Shown here one piece after another: positions 11,501-20,380 of a stretch of DNA of 64,000 bases. Below the pieces are notes generated by a model. It was not told the DNA's origin. It saw only the letters and a program-made list of their open reading frames with translations, and did no database searches. Both the position numbers and the translations under genes were made by a program. Position 1 is the stretch's first letter; the number at the start of each line of letters is the position of its first letter. Source of the stretch: Plutella xylostella (Eukaryota > Arthropoda > Insecta > Lepidoptera > Plutellidae); the NCBI RefSeq assembly GCF_932276165.1, contig NC_063987.1:5208001-5272000 (forward strand), written 5' to 3'.

Positions 11501-14500
11501 CGGCGCGCTCTTTACAGGGGTTTAGGGGCCGGCTTCAACTTCCTGCTCATATACATAGCAGTTGCCATAGTCCTAGCATATGGAGTACATCTGCTGATGG
11601 AAGAATTTTATTTACCATTGGATCAACGGAAATATACTTTAGGACGCCTTTACAGTGTGAGTGACTTTCAAAACGCACATGAGTGGTTCGATGAAAAACC
11701 ATAACAATCCATATCTACTTATTAACTATTTTTCAACTGAGATATCTTTTACTAGTGACTCTGAAGATCACAATGATTGCTCTGCTGCAACTACACGGGT
11801 CGTCATCGACGTAGATAAACGTCACTAAGTAGGTAAGTACCTATATCATGATTGACCAAAAATACGGTGCTTTGATTGGTAGAACCCGCATTAAACGAGT
11901 TTATCGACGTCGATAACGAACCCGTGTAGCGGCCGCTACAGTATGCACAGTCAGCTGCATAAGTAGCTATACACTTTGGTGCCTTGTCAATCTGAAATCG
12001 CCTATCCATTCATTGAAACATTGACGGTTCATCAGTTTCACAAGGTACAGAAGGCTACTTAAGTAGCTATACTTATGTAGCTGACCGTACGTACATGTAC
12101 CGTACTTTCTTAAAATTTTACACTTTTCAGATAATGCAATGTTTTAATTTAGGATTGAAAAGTGTCGCCTATTATATACCACATGCAGAGACGTTCGCTA
12201 CGGCGAAGGGGGCCGCAGCCAATATATTTAAAATACTAGATCTAAATCCACAAATTGATGGTTTGAGTAAAAGTGGACTAGCACCTAGACATGTTAAAGG
12301 TGAAATTTCCTTGGAAAATGTGACTTTCAGCTACCCTTCACGGCCCGAGATGAAGGTAGGTGCGTTGAAATAACAATTATATTTTAAGAAACCTAAATAG
12401 GTTATAGATTTTACAATGAAAATTTTGAATTTTACTGCATAAAAATAGCCAGTAACGGCATTTAATTAATTTTATCCAGAAAGCTTTTTAGACATATTTC
12501 TCCAGAATCAAGAAACCTTTAGAATCCAAAATGCCTGTTTCTTTTCAAGACGCCACCAAAATAATAACAAAAGACAATCCAATATCCATGGATTACTATA
12601 CTATGTGTGTCCAATTGTCCATGGCCTAAACTATACCTTTCCAAAAACTATGTAATTTCCAGGTGTTGAAGGATTTCTCTTTGACTGTGAGAGCTGGTGA
12701 AACCGTAGCCCTGGTGGGTGCCTCCGGTTGCGGCAAGTCCACCATCCTGCAGCTGATACAGAGGCTCTACGATGCTCAGTCAGGAGCTGTGAAAGTCGAC
12801 GGCAACTGTGTCAAGACGCTGAATCTGGGATGGTTACGGTCTTCTTTAGGTACGCTATACATTTTTTTTTGTGGGTGCAGTAGGTATGACTTGCTAATCC
12901 CGTAAAATCATTTTTTAAAAGTTCCATAATTTAATCAGGTATAGTGGGACAAGAACCAGTACTGTTCCGCGGTTCGATTTTCGACAACATCATGATCGTG
13001 TCTCCGGAGGCCTCGCGGGAACAAGTTGAGAGAGTCGCCAAAATCGCCTTCGCCCATGAGTTTATCATCAACCTGCCAAATGTAAGTGTAATATCTCTAA
13101 TAATATAATTAATGTATGTAATGTAAGTGATATGAGTTTGTAGTATTAAACTTCACTAGCCTCATGGATACCTTGTTTGTGAGATAAACATATTTAAAAC
13201 ATGGCATGCAACTGAACATAAAACCAGGTACCACTTTTTAATTCACTGAACCTATATTTGGTCTTTGTTAGAAATGATTGACTTCTGGATAAGTCATTAT
13301 TACACGGTGAAGTTAACTGTCTAAGTATACCATCTTCATCAACCTAACAACAAAGTCCCCTCTTTATATCCCCCTTTAGGGATACGACACGTTGATCGGC
13401 GAGCGTGGTCTATCCCTCTCGGGGGGTCAGAAGCAGAGGATCGCCATCGCCCGCGCCCTGCTCCGAGACCCAGCCATCCTGCTGCTGGATGAGGCCACCT
13501 CGGCCCTGGACCCGAGGTCAGAGGTCAAGGTCCAAGAGGCTCTGGATCGAGCCAGTGAGAACCGGACCACGGTTATCGTTTCGCACAGGTTGGTCAAATT
13601 ATTGTGCATTTAGTTTCCAGGAAAAATTAAAAGCGTGATGAATGTGAAGCTTGCGCATTAAAATTAATCACAAAATAAATCTTGCTATTTAAGCTCACTT
13701 GAATTGCAGATTATCAACAATAGTAAATGCTGACCGCATTGTTTGTATGGATAAAGGGGCAATTGTTGAAATGGGCACTCACGATGAACTTATTTCTCTG
13801 AAAGGTAAGTTTTTTAAAGCTAATTCATACAACACCTTTTCATAGTAACCACAGGTAGAAGACTGAATAATCCAAAACACTGTAAATCCCAACAGGTCAC
13901 TATTGGAAACTAGTTATGACAGAAAAAAGTAAAACCGAGCCTGATATAATAGGACATGTAGGTGATGCCGAAAAAAGTGAATTTGATTTGACACTCTCAT
14001 CGGAAGAACAAAACACAAACGTTGTTAGAAGATTACATAAAAAATGTGGCTCAGAAGACAGTAAATCAATGGATTTATTGCATATGAAGGTTTTAAATGA
14101 AGACAATGAAAGAAATGACCAAAAAGAGGCAAGTTTACCAATATTTATTATTAAAAAAAAACACGCACTCACGCCTTGTACTACAGTACTCCCTTGCGGG
14201 GTAGGCAGAGGTGCATTGCTGCACCCACTTTTCGCCAGAGTGTTATGTTAGTCCCAATGTAATAGGGGGCGGGCCTATTGCCATTTTACGGGCACATCCA
14301 AGACCCGAGAACAAATATCTGTGTTTAAATAAATATCTGCCCCAGCCGGGAATCGAACCCGGGACCATCGGCTCAGTAGTCAGGTCACTAACCACTACGC
14401 CATTCGGTCGTCTATATTTATTAGCTAAATGCTTGAAACATATTATATAATCATTCCAATATAAATCGATTATGTATAATTTGTGAATCCATTTTTAGTT

Positions 14501-17500
14501 CTCCATGTGTAAATTCCAAAAAAGTTTAGTACCTGAACTTTAAAATTTCACCAGAAGCGATTCAAACATATTACTTATCTATATAAAGGAGATACGGTTT
14601 AGGGTATCATGCATTACCTGTTAGTTACGTGTTTGTAGTTTGTAGTAAAACAGCTTCATTTGTAATTTTATAGTCATAAATTTTCAAAACAGGAAGTGAA
14701 ATCATTGAGTACCATCGAATTGTTGAAACTGAACAGAAAAGAGTGGTACCTACTGGTCATCGGTATCGGTTCTGCTGTCATCCAGGGATGGGTGCATTCC
14801 TTGACTGCGATTGTATTATCCTATGCAGTAGAGGTAAGTTATCGTAAAATATAGTAAATATTTTTTCTTTATCGATCAGAATATTCACTCGATCTGACCA
14901 TGCAAACACGAGCATAGGCTGTTAACTATATCTAAACTATATCACTTTTAACTCGGATAGTTGGTTCAAGCGACTCTCACATTATTTTCATGAACAAGGT
15001 ACCTATTGGTCAGTATAAATTTAATGGAATATTTATCGATGAAAAACCAAAAACCATAAAGTTAATCCGTAAGGTTTTAAGATTTTAGTTGGGTTCCGCT
15101 CATCTGGCATAATCTTTATTGACCAAAACTCATTTCGCATAACTCGTATGGTCTAAATTTTTTTGGCCGAACCATCACATTGCCAAGACTTATGTGGCAT
15201 AAGGCTCGTTTCGTCTAAAACTCTTTAGGCACAATCTTTAAACACCTAAGTTTCGTTTGCTCAAATTTATGTTCGTCTATGCCTATGTATAATCTTGTTT
15301 CTCCAATGTTATCTTAATAAATAATATATTAAGTATGTAGTAAATGTACAAATTGTGGTATTTTTCTCCTACATCCCGAAAATCACGATATTGTATGATC
15401 AAAAAATCAAAAGTTAACGACCAATATAATAATTACAAACCCCATGAGATCGAAACCTAAAAATAGGTGCGACGACGAGCAAAGCGAGGAGGAGCGTGTT
15501 AGGTGCACATGTTCATCAAAACCAAAGCGGAGCGCAGCGAAGCGGAGCGGAGCGTTTTCCAAACAGCGGAAACAATACAAGGCACCAGTTTGCGCTATGT
15601 AGGGAGACGCTCCGTCAAAGTTAAAGCCAAACGAATATTATTACTTTGTATAAACCTAATAAACCTATGCCATAGCATTATTAGGCTATTCAAGATTTGG
15701 CCATACCATTATTAGGCTAAACAATGTTATGCGAAATAACTTTTTACTAAACGAGATTTATGCCATACGATTTTCGGCGTAACGAGACTTTGACCAAACG
15801 TTACTATGCAATACGAGATTAGGCAAAAAAATCTTTTGCCAAAAAAGGTAGAACCATTTTAGTTATACCTAATCATGTATTTTATTAACATTTCAGTCTT
15901 TTACCAAAAACGATCGCGACGAGATAATCTCAAATTGTACATTTTACGCTATCATGTTCGTAGCGATCGGTGTAATGGCTTTACTCACAAACGTCATTCA
16001 AACGTTTTCCTTGCCGAGATCTAGCAGCAGAATGTGCACAAGACTGAGATTGCAATTATTTGGGAGCTTCCTAAAACAGGTAACCATACTTTCAAATTGT
16101 TCCTTTCTATACGATATTGGACTTATTTTGATTGTCAGCTGTATGTATATCGTCCACTGTTGGATATAAAGCTACCACAGCCTTAACTACTCCAAGCTAA
16201 GCACTGTACAGTTAGGGTTTGAGATATCCCCACTTGTTATATTGTATTATACCTATTTTTTTAGTTTTGCTCCTTTATCCTTTTCAGGATATGAGTTTTT
16301 ACGATCAAAAATCAAATTCTATTGGATCTCTCACGACGAAGTTGAGCCGCGATATGGGAGAAGTCTCCAATGTCACTGGCCTCATGCTGGGCTCCATCGC
16401 GGATGGCCTCAGTGCCACCGCATTCGGCCTCCTGATTGGTCTGATCTTCTCATGGAAGGTGGCGTTGATTGGTGCTACATTTGTACCCATTGTAAGTACA
16501 TACACTTACGATCATTAACAAGTTCCACCTGCCGTTGACGATCCATATTATGTCACTGGAACTTTACATTGCTCGTGATTCGTGAGTGTATATTGAAAGA
16601 AACAGAAACATTTCCTTATACTTTTCCAAGATATTTGGTAAGTAACTTCATATAGTTATACAGAAAAACCATGATTATTATTCTGTTTACAGGTGATTTT
16701 CTGCATAAAACTGGAAACTATGGCACGGAAAAATTCAGCAGCTTTGGAAAGGTCTTCCATGGAAACTGCTAATGCCATAGCCTCTGAGGCTGTCGGCAGC
16801 ATCAGAACTGTACAGAGTTTAGGTAATACCCTTTTCAGTTTTTTCAGTTTCAGTAGCGTTTCTTGGGGAAGTTTTCCAGATACAAACGAACGGCACCGTT
16901 GTATATTTGGAATCAAAAATCTACTTGCTTATCTGGCAAAATTAACATTTATTGTGTGAATCTAACAGATGTTTGGCTGATAAACAATACTGCTTAAGTT
17001 TGTTGATTGCTTGTGTGTAGATGTTGGTAAGCAAGATCATGTAAGTAAAGTTTGCAAAAGCATTTGATATAAACTTTGTATTTTTCAGCGATAGAAAAAG
17101 TATTTCTTGACAAAGTAGAGAAATGTTCCGATGAGTCCATCAGGGCCTCGCTGGCTGGTACTCGATGGAGGGGCTTGGTCTTCGGCATTGGACAATACGC
17201 TCCCTACGTGTGCTACATGCTCTGTGTCATGGTGGGCATTTTCCTGATCAAAAATGACGGCGAATATTTCATTAATGTTTTGATGTAAGTACCTCTTCAT
17301 TTTCCTGGTCAGAAGATTATTAGAAAACCACTTGCGCACCTACGTTGCCTTTCTGGTATGCAAGAAAAAAGCCTTCTCGATTGTGCTATAATTATAATCT
17401 AACTGATCAATCTTGTCACCACGGTGACAAACCAAAGTCTAGATCTATGTGACCGTGACATGACATGATTTTGCTTTTCTCTCACTGCCTTGTACAAAAA

Positions 17501-19443
17501 TAGCTTCTCTTGTCTGTTTCCAGAGCAGTACGATCAATAATCGGCAGCACAGCGATTCTGTCGCACGCCATGGTGTTCCTGCCTCAGTTCAACTCCGCCA
17601 AGGGCTCGTGCGCGAGGGTATTGTCTCTCATCCGTCAAGAGCCTAAAGTGCGGACTGAAGACGGAGTGGTGGATCCAGATGATTGGGTATATACATATTT
17701 TGTAACATAGACTGAAGATGATGACGATTTTATCCGGATAAAGTAGATGTATTTTATATCATCCTGCCAACTATTCCGTCTCATTGCTGTGCCCTCGTGT
17801 GAAAGAGGCATTATAAATTGACAAGCAATTGGCGATATCTATGTGATTGCTGGTAAACTCTCAAAGTTGGATATTGGTTCCGATTTTCCCCAAAAACACG
17901 TCGTCGCTGATAACCATCATAACCAATCATGTTGGATAAGGGACTTGTTTTGTAACAATTAGCTGGAACACCCTTTCAGAATGCCACCGGTGAATTCAAG
18001 CTGTCAAACGTAGGGTTCAGCTACCCCAGCCGGCCCCACGAGCCCGTGCTGTCAGGGTTCAATCTGAAGGTGGAAGCTGGCAAGACGGTGGCCCTAGTCG
18101 GACCCTCGGGCTGCGGCAAGTCCACGGTGCTGCAGCTGTTGCAACGGTTCTACGATCCTGACTCCGGAGTTATTGTAAGTTTCTTTTGGATCTTGCTGGA
18201 TGATTTGATTACCTGTCCTCGTTTTGTAAGCTTTATTCAGATCAGCGTTATATTCGGACTATGTCTACGTATGATAAAGTACAGATGATACGTCACTCAA
18301 CCAGGCAGGCATTGCATCCCAGAAACCAAACGTTAGGAACTACTTAGTTAGGACCTTGATATGAGACTTTTAATATTCAACAGGAACTAGACTCCCTGAA
18401 CACCCGCTCCCAGCTGTCGCTCCCGCGCCTGCGCAGACAGCTGGGCGTGGTGCAACAGGAGCCGGTGCTGTTCGACCGGACCCTGGCAGAGAACATCAGC
18501 TACGGAGACCACGCCCGAGCAGTCTCCATGCAAGATGTGGTCGAGGCGGCGAAGGCTGCCAATATTCATAGCTTCATCACTTCTTTGCCAAAGGTAAGAT
18601 ACGTGAAGATATCACGTTGGATCTGGGATTGAATTGGTTTGTTAGGTGTTGCGTCTATCCGATTGATCTAGATTGGTAATCATGAGTATACAGTTGTAAG
18701 TACGTATAGTGGCTAATCGAATTTACTTTTTTTTGTCTCTTAAGTCACGACAATAATGAAAATTAGGAAAATTACTTTATTTTACCGTGTTTCTATCTAC
18801 CGTGGTATTAAGGCACATAAAAAAGTATTAATGTTGTGAATAAAAACCTTTTATCTATAGTGTCTAAACTTCAAGACACCTTCCATATTCCAGGGTTACG
18901 ACACGCCACTTGGCTCTTCAGGAGCTCAGCTGTCAGGAGGGCAGAAGCAAAGAGTCTGCATCGCACGAGCCCTGATCCGCTCCCCTCGCCTTCTGCTCCT
19001 GGATGAGGCCACGTCAGCGCTGGACGCCAGCAGCGAGCAAGCAGTATCGGATGCCCTCGATGCGGCAGCAGTGGGCAGGACGTGCGTCACCATAGCGCAT
19101 CGACTGACGACCGTACAGAATGCCGACGTCATTTGCGTTGTTGATGAACGTGAGTGCGCTTTTGTGGTTACCTAGGTATAGATTGTCATCATTCCAATAT
19201 CATGTAAAAATCGCGGCCATTGGCATATTACATCATTGATCGCGGCCCATTTTGGCGTTTTATACTATTTTTGCTACATCTCCTAAAACACATACCTAAT
19301 TTATAATATTTACAGATAAAATAGTGGAAAAAGGATCACACGCTGAACTGATGCAGTTGCAAGGACGGTACTGGAAAATGACAGGCGGACACAAGAAGAA
19401 GTCACCATCTCAACCGCAATCAGATGAATTTCAAAAAGAATAA
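5527..19443 (+). CDS. ABCB-type full ABC transporter (P-glycoprotein / MDR-like), 23 exons
   Basis: Exons: 5527-5556, 7956-8152, 8699-8843, 9108-9208, 9575-9746, 11128-11252, 11461-11656, 12131-12355, 12663-12849, 12939-13081, 13380-13588, 13710-13804, 13896-14128, 14693-14833, 15897-16079, 16288-16491, 16693-16822, 17089-17284, 17524-17686, 17980-18174, 18384-18593, 18894-19149, 19316-19443. They total 3864 nt (1287 aa plus TAA), close to the 1280 aa usual for P-glycoproteins. Layout is TMD1 (about 18-330), NBD1 (about 375-610), acidic linker (about 611-690), TMD2 (about 700-1000), NBD2 (about 1030-1270). NBD1: A-loop Y390, Walker A 416-424, Q464, LSGGQ 520-524, E545, H576. NBD2: Y1040, Walker A 1066-1074, Q1115, LSGGQ 1173-1177, E1198, H1229. 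Both ATP sites look competent. Family members export lipophilic drugs, insecticides or lipids from the plasma membrane; the substrate here is unknown. It resembles Mdr49/Mdr65/ABCB1, and orthology among insect ABCB paralogues is not settled. Only exon 1 is doubtful. Confidence 0.93.
6852..7114 (-). mobile_element. tRNA-derived SINE, complete, in intron 1
   Basis: 263 bp, inserted antisense to the transporter. Flanked by the 13-bp target-site duplication TTTGTAGAACATA at 6839-6851 and 7115-7127. Read on the minus strand it starts with a tRNA-like head: A-box-like TAGTGGTTAGTG and B box GGTTCGATTCC. It ends in a T run. Nearly identical copies lie at 14151-14413 and at 20381-21145 (interrupted). 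Confidence 0.9.
7806..7938 (+). repeat. SINE-like tail module abutting the exon 2 acceptor
   Basis: Shares AAACGGCGATACGGCTCGCG, ACCTATCACGTGAGTACAAA, GTCACCTCTGACTACCCC and GGGGATTACAG with copies at 22428-22530 (inverted) and 58300-58425. The body parallels the tail of the 6852 SINE family (GTACTCCCTTGCGGGGTAGG). It ends about 18 nt before the splice acceptor at 7955. Confidence 0.7.
7956..8152 (+). CDS. ABC transporter exon 2 (TM1 and first extracellular loop)
   Basis: Acceptor TTATTTAG and donor GTGAGT; 65 codons plus 2 nt (residues 11-76). It encodes the FRYATW elbow, the first membrane helix (about 20-42) and the start of the long first extracellular loop, with an N-glycosylation sequon at N58. 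It is clearly GC-richer than the flanking introns, like most exons of this gene. A transposon-derived tail ends immediately upstream of its acceptor. Confidence 0.9.
8699..8843 (+). CDS. ABC transporter exon 3 (loop 1 and TM2)
   Basis: Acceptor TTTTCAG, donor GTAAAT; residues 76-124. It completes the first extracellular loop with a second sequon at N78 and encodes TM2 (about 94-117), ending in the NWSAAQQ cytoplasmic extension. Loop-1 glycosylation is typical of P-glycoproteins. Confidence 0.9.
8898..9128 (+). repeat. Source copy of a 231-bp inverted duplication
   Basis: Covers the last 210 nt of intron 3, the acceptor and the first 21 nt of exon 4. By eye it is identical along its length to the reverse complement of 9923-10153. 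Because this copy continues into the intact exon, it is the likely source. Confidence 0.9.
9108..9208 (+). CDS. ABC transporter exon 4 (first coupling helix)
   Basis: Acceptor TTCACAG, donor GTGAGT; residues 125-158. It contains LRQDMAWYD, the family's intracellular loop 1 motif (LRQEMGWFD in relatives), which carries the coupling helix that contacts the NBD. Its first 21 nt are included in an inverted copy at 9923-10153. Confidence 0.9.
9336..9433. mobile_element. Decayed MITE in intron 4, 61510 family
   Basis: CTACATGGGTTCCTGGTCGGCG, TAGATAAACG ... ATTAAACGAGTGTATCGACG. Recognisable but decayed; the outer right end is lost. Confidence 0.6.
9575..9746 (+). CDS. ABC transporter exon 5 (TM3-TM4)
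   Basis: Acceptor TTCCAG, donor GTGAGT; residues 158-215. It reads E-D-L-V-N followed by GMGEKLA, the equivalent of the family motif GIGEKLG. Two hydrophobic helices follow, separated by the short NWRAAL turn. Confidence 0.93.
9763..9849. mobile_element. Small MITE in transporter intron 5
   Basis: 87 bp, TACCGGGTGTTGCAAAAAAGG ... CCATTTCGCAACTCCCTGTA. Same terminal motif as the 29939 family, but a minimal interior. It starts about 15 nt after the exon 5 donor. Confidence 0.7.
9923..10153 (-). repeat. Inverted 231-bp duplicate carrying part of exon 4
   Basis: Reverse complement of 8898-9128, including the exon 4 acceptor and 21 coding nt in antisense, placed in intron 5. No TSD or TIR is obvious at the junctions. 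To the right lie two copies of CATATAGTACGGTA. The lack of visible divergence means it is recent, maintained by gene conversion, or an assembly artefact. Confidence 0.9.
10198..10310. mobile_element. Decayed MITE in intron 5, related to 11950
   Basis: GTAGCTATACAGTTTTGTACC ... GTTAGTTTCACATGGTAAAAA shares the inner arm motifs of the 11950 element. It follows the inverted duplication closely. Confidence 0.5.
11128..11252 (+). CDS. ABC transporter exon 6 (intracellular loop 2 region)
   Basis: Acceptor ATTTCAG, donor GTATGT; residues 216-257. It includes the conserved cytoplasmic stretch [18 protein letters not shown], matching AGAVAEEVLAAIRTVIAF in relatives. Confidence 0.93.
11461..11656 (+). 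CDS. ABC transporter exon 7 (TM5 and third extracellular loop)
   Basis: Acceptor TATTGCAG, donor GTGAGT; residues 257-322. It encodes the cytoplasmic extension before TM5, the [17 protein letters not shown] helix and the loop leading to TM6. Confidence 0.92.
11791..11929. mobile_element. Palindromic MITE in intron 7, 61510 family
   Basis: CTACACGGGTCGTCATCGACG ... CGTCGATAACGAACCCGTGTAG. Very similar ends to the 61510 copy, with a different, slightly longer centre. Confidence 0.8.
11950..12085. mobile_element. Palindromic MITE in intron 7 (GTCAGCTGCATAAGTAGC)
   Basis: The ends GTCAGCTGCATAAGTAGCTA and TATACTTATGTAGCTGAC are inverted, and inner CTTTGGTGCCTTGTCAA pairs with GTTTCACAAGGTACAGAAG. 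It lies directly after the 11791 MITE and before the exon 8 acceptor. Related sequence at 10198-10310 and 23535-23600. Confidence 0.7.
12131..12355 (+). CDS. ABC transporter exon 8 (TM6 and entry into NBD1)
   Basis: Acceptor CTTTTCAG, donor GTAGGT; residues 323-397. It covers the end of TMD1, the [13 protein letters not shown] stretch (family: AK.A...IF.I.D), then the first NBD strands with FSYPSRP. Tyr390 in this motif is the A-loop aromatic that stacks on adenine. Confidence 0.95.
12663..12849 (+). CDS. ABC transporter exon 9 (NBD1 Walker A)
   Basis: Acceptor TTTCCAG, donor GTACGC; residues 398-460. It carries Walker [10 protein letters not shown] at 416-424. The homologous exon in the second half (17980-18174) has GPSGCGKST, as expected for an internally duplicated full transporter. 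Confidence 0.97.
12939..13081 (+). CDS. ABC transporter exon 10 (NBD1 Q-loop)
   Basis: Acceptor TTAATCAG, donor GTAAGT; residues 460-507. It holds [10 protein letters not shown] with Q464. The following helical segment is diverged: [14 protein letters not shown] replaces the usual TIAENIRYG. The catalytic motifs on either side are intact. Confidence 0.95.
13380..13588 (+). CDS. ABC transporter exon 11 (NBD1 signature, Walker B, H-loop)
   Basis: Acceptor CCCTTTAG, donor GTTGGT; residues 508-577. LSGGQ 520-524, Walker B ILLLDE with E545, D-loop SALD 548-551 and H576 in SHR are all present. This is among the most GC-rich stretches of the window. Confidence 0.97.
13710..13804 (+). CDS. ABC transporter exon 12 (end of NBD1)
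   Basis: Acceptor AATTGCAG, donor GTAAGT; residues 577-609. It continues the H-loop helix ([10 protein letters not shown]) and encodes the final NBD strands with EMGTHDEL, the counterpart of EQGTHDEL in relatives. Confidence 0.95.
13896..14128 (+). CDS. ABC transporter exon 13 (linker between the halves; GC donor)
   Basis: Acceptor CAACAG; residues 609-686. After GHYWKLV it encodes a polar, charged linker rich in Asp, Glu, Ser, Thr and Lys, the position of the regulatory linker in P-glycoproteins. The donor is AG|GCAAGT at 14129, the consensus for minor GC-AG introns. The phase (0) matches the next exon, and I see no in-frame GT alternative. Confidence 0.85.
14151..14413 (-). mobile_element. 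tRNA-derived SINE, complete, in intron 13
   Basis: Same family and same 263-bp length as the copy at 6852. Flanked by the 10-bp duplication ATATTTATTA at 14141-14150 and 14414-14423. Its left end lies about 20 nt downstream of the GC donor of exon 13. Confidence 0.9.
14693..14833 (+). CDS. ABC transporter exon 14 (start of TMD2, TM7)
   Basis: Acceptor AAAACAG, donor GTAAGT; residues 687-733. It holds the elbow helix ([10 protein letters not shown], compare LMKLNKPEWP in human) and TM7. Confidence 0.93.
15080..15870. mobile_element. Unclassified element with degenerate internal repeats in intron 14
   Basis: About 790 bp filled with variants of TTTGGCATAAT / TTGACCAAAACTCATTTCGC / ATACGAGATT. 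It is flanked by weakly inverted ends (GGGTTCCGCTCATCTGGCA and TTTGCCAAAAAAGGTAGAACC). The centre holds GAGCG/AAGCG microrepeats at 15522-15556. Probably a decayed DNA transposon. Confidence 0.5.
15897..16079 (+). CDS. ABC transporter exon 15 (TM8)
   Basis: Acceptor ATTTCAG, donor GTAACC; residues 734-794. After a hydrophilic loop it encodes TM8 and the [13 protein letters not shown] cytoplasmic helix, matching the family's RLR...F...L.QD. Confidence 0.93.
16288..16491 (+). CDS. ABC transporter exon 16 (coupling helix, TM9-TM10)
   Basis: Acceptor TTTTCAG, donor GTAAGT; residues 795-862. It opens with DMSFYD, the second-half coupling helix, followed by the [10 protein letters not shown] segment and two membrane helices. 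A MITE begins only about 9 nt after its 3' end. Confidence 0.94.
16501..16590. mobile_element. MITE of the 62619 family next to the exon 16 donor
   Basis: TACACTTACGATCATTAACA ... CATTGCTCGTGATTCGTGAG with the shared centre CCTGCCGTTGACGATCCAT. Its left end starts about 9 nt after the last base of exon 16, directly after GTAAGTACA. Confidence 0.7.
16693..16822 (+). CDS. ABC transporter exon 17 (intracellular loop 4)
   Basis: Acceptor TTTACAG, donor GTAATA; residues 863-906. It includes [18 protein letters not shown], the second-half counterpart of the RTV motif in exon 6. Confidence 0.94.
17089..17284 (+). CDS. ABC transporter exon 18 (TM11)
   Basis: Acceptor TTTTTCAG, donor GTAAGT; residues 906-971. 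It encodes the cytoplasmic extension, the [16 protein letters not shown] helix and the loop that precedes TM12. Confidence 0.93.
17524..17686 (+). CDS. ABC transporter exon 19 (TM12)
   Basis: Acceptor TTTCCAG, donor GTATAT; residues 971-1025. It encodes TM12 and the connection to NBD2 ([13 protein letters not shown], equivalent to KA..AA.RIF.LL). Confidence 0.93.
17980..18174 (+). CDS. ABC transporter exon 20 (NBD2 A-loop and Walker A)
   Basis: Acceptor CTTTCAG, donor GTAAGT; residues 1026-1090. FSYPSRP carries the A-loop Y1040, and GPSGCGKST is Walker A 1066-1074. Confidence 0.97.
18384..18593 (+). CDS. ABC transporter exon 21 (NBD2 Q-loop)
   Basis: Acceptor TTCAACAG, donor GTAAGA; residues 1091-1160. 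[20 protein letters not shown] fits the family consensus closely (Q1115), unlike the diverged equivalent in NBD1. Confidence 0.97.
18894..19149 (+). CDS. ABC transporter exon 22 (NBD2 signature, Walker B, H-loop)
   Basis: Acceptor TATTCCAG, donor GTGAGT; residues 1161-1246. LSGGQ 1173-1177, Walker B LLLLDE with E1198, D-loop SALD and H1229 in AHR are present. Confidence 0.97.
19316..19443 (+). CDS. ABC transporter exon 23 (C-terminus and stop)
   Basis: Acceptor TTTACAG; residues 1246-1287, then TAA at 19441-19443. It encodes [12 protein letters not shown], the usual end of the second NBD, and a short Lys/Ser/Gln-rich cytoplasmic tail. Confidence 0.95.
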
Positions 19444-19511
19444 GCGATATTTATAAATATACATCACTCGTGTATTCAACATAATATAAGTAATTAAGTA
19501 CCAATACAATC

Positions 19512-19528
19512 ATTAAAATCTCATTAAA
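19512..19528 (+). terminator. Possible polyadenylation signals of the ABC transporter
   Basis: Two ATTAAA hexamers (19512 and 19523) lie 70-85 nt after the stop codon. ATTAAA is the commonest variant of the poly(A) signal. In AT-rich DNA they could be fortuitous. Confidence 0.3.
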
Positions 19529-20380
19529 ATTTAATTTAAAATCTTCATAGCAGTTGTCATTAAAATCGATTTCATTTAAGTTACTAAGTAATTTAGAAAT
19601 TGAAGAACAAATCGTCGCGTGTTGATATCACGTCGGGGTCACCACTTGAGGATGTGACGCTACGGATGATAATGTAGGAAGTAGGTAAGTATTGAAAGTC
19701 GAATTTGTTGTTTTAGTTGCTACATTACTTACGAATTACGCACGTTATACAAAACAATATTAAAATGTAATACTAAATAATATTTTACCACTAGACATGC
19801 CCTGAGCAGCTTGCTTCTAGATTTTTATGTTCAAACAAAGTTAGTCTAAATACTGTCTTTGCTGGTTTTAACGATGTAGACAGCTGTGCGGATACTGAAA
19901 GAAAACTAAGTAGTTTGGTCCTGCCTGAATGAGCTGCCTTTGAATCTGAACTTTCAACCGCCGAACGAAAAAATTGTGTTATAAGTTAACCGTGGTTCGT
20001 GTATAAATTGATTTTGAAATATAGTAATAACCTCTTCTCAAGGGCAATGAGACACATTTTGAGCTGTCTTAAATAATAATTAGAGTTTATGTGTAATGTA
20101 TTGGTTTTTCTTTGAATTACTTAGTCACAGTTTTCAGGAGTTACTAGTTACTAACTTAGTAACCACATACATAATTTGTCTTACAATTTGCATAACTAAA
20201 TAATACTGATAACGCTACGTATTAGGCCGTCTCAATACGTAAAACCTCCTGTACGTACTGCGTGTAAAGTTTGCTTTCCTACAATATTATGTTTAATGAG
20301 CTCTGCCATTGTGGTAACAATGAGATGAGTATGAGCTTTGTACTACTTTGAATATTGTTCGTAATCGCTACATTACACAC
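19529..20380. other. Downstream flank of the transporter, nothing recognised
   Basis: AT-rich DNA without an ORF, ending in a short CA repeat at the SINE boundary. Confidence 0.6.
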
